Part shown: positions 63,547 through 64,000 of the stretch, piece after piece
How positions within the stretch are numbered: position 1 is the first letter of the stretch
How the letters are laid out: every line of letters begins with the position of its first letter
Source of the DNA: Vibrio neptunius
GTDB lineage: Bacteria > Pseudomonadota > Gammaproteobacteria > Enterobacterales > Vibrionaceae
DNA: 64,000 bases
Direction of reading: 5' to 3'
NCBI GenBank assembly: GCA_019339365.1
Contig: CP079860.1
Span: forward strand, 930,001 to 994,000
Notes under the pieces: generated by a model
Told to the model about the DNA's origin: nothing
Seen by the model: only the letters and a program-made list of their open reading frames with translations
Databases searched by the model: none
Position numbers and translations under genes: made by a program

Positions 63547-64000
63547 ATGTCAGAGCTAAGCTATGCCAACAGAGGAGCGACCGGAAATGGCCTTCCTATG
63601 GTACTTAATAAGTACAATTCGTTCCCACATCACCCTGTTAATAGAAGTGGAGCAGATTACCCTCTGCTCGGTTTATCCCCCTCAATAAAGAGAATCCAAA
63701 GTCAGATTGAATTTGCGGCCAGAACCAACTATCCGGTATTTATCAGCGGAGAGATAGGGACTGAAAAACGTTCAATTGCCTCGCTTATTCATCTCAACCG
63801 ATTGGAGGGTAAGGGCCGCTTTATTCTTATTCCACCAACCATCCACAATCAATCACAATTTAAAGCGTACCTTGAGAGTAGTTTAAATCGAGCCAAGCAA
63901 GGCACCTTATATCTCTCTGAAGTCGATGTTCTGCCACAGGAAAAAAAGGATTACCTGACCACCTTATTCAGTCAGGAGGAATTTCAAAGTTGCTTGACTG
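63547..64000 (+). CDS. Sigma54-activator-like AAA+ protein (partial)
   Basis: Begins at ATG 63547 (AAGGA nine bases upstream) and runs off the right edge after about 151 residues. A 40-residue leader precedes LLGLSPSIKRIQSQIEFAAR, the start of a sigma54-interacting AAA+ domain, but the Walker A reads GEIGTEKR where GESGTGKE is usual (Gly replaced by Glu before Lys). LASLIHLNR-like SLIHLNRLEGKGRFILIPPT and GTLYLSEVDVLPQE correspond to the next conserved blocks. No receiver domain. A regulator with altered ATP binding, possibly an enhancer-binding protein of a secretion or surface system. Confidence 0.75.
   Translation, partial: MSELSYANRGATGNGLPMVLNKYNSFPHHPVNRSGADYPLLGLSPSIKRIQSQIEFAARTNYPVFISGEIGTEKRSIASLIHLNRLEGKGRFILIPPTIHNQSQFKAYLESSLNRAKQGTLYLSEVDVLPQEKKDYLTTLFSQEEFQSCLT

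Overview
The window looks like a Vibrio chromosome segment. Support for this comes from an NhaD antiporter, a 462-residue SLC13/INDY dicarboxylate carrier, a divergent maoP-hdfR pair, a TPP riboswitch ahead of thiD-tenA, a siderophore receptor and a type VI secretion (T6SS) effector with immunity genes. Most of it is accessory metabolism, transport, regulation and small stress genes. There is no rRNA, tRNA, CRISPR array, plasmid origin or prophage that I can see.

Layout. 1-9.6 kb: HDOD protein (partial), VOC protein, an orphan protein with the residue pattern of an ADP-ribosyltransferase, TPP riboswitch-thiD-tenA, a PAP2 phosphatase, a large amphipathic orphan and a GAF-GGDEF protein. 9.7-21 kb: LysR/SnoaL-like pair, ArsP-like permease, LysR/oxidoreductase pair, a ugp-type ABC uptake cassette with its DeoR regulator, and an AEC-family carrier. 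21-34 kb: a patchwork with deletion scars (LysR/EamA, PepSY/histidine kinase, GNAT), a REP-associated transposase with scattered repeats, short tandem repeats, the INDY carrier and several small proteins. 33.3-45.2 kb: maoP/hdfR, azoR, DUF1501/DUF1800 genes behind a two-component system, Ada/AlkA-Ogt alkylation repair and nhaD. 45.3-55 kb: a T6SS PAAR-VasX-like effector with three tandem immunity paralogues, bracketed by an 82-bp direct repeat and a relic of the neighbouring siderophore receptor. 53.7-64 kb: AraC regulator and TonB receptor, an unrecognised 808+238-residue gene pair, an ABM-MarR operon, a dicarboxylate/glutamate symporter and the start of a sigma54-activator-like gene.

Two themes stand out. 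First, ten otherwise convincing frames are broken by single-base differences in homopolymers: six are G runs of five or six that are one short, and one is a G3 that should be G4. thiD, the PAP2 phosphatase, hdfR, a DeoR and an ArsR regulator, a SnoaL-like gene, the T6SS effector (twice) and two immunity copies are affected. Sequencing or assembly error is the simplest cause, so these genes are probably intact in the organism, but phase variation cannot be excluded from sequence alone. Second, several real deletion or duplication scars mark this as a plastic region. The best candidates for new biology are the ART-like protein at 2.2 kb, the immunity triplet with a divergent periplasmic loop, and the gene pair at 57-60 kb.
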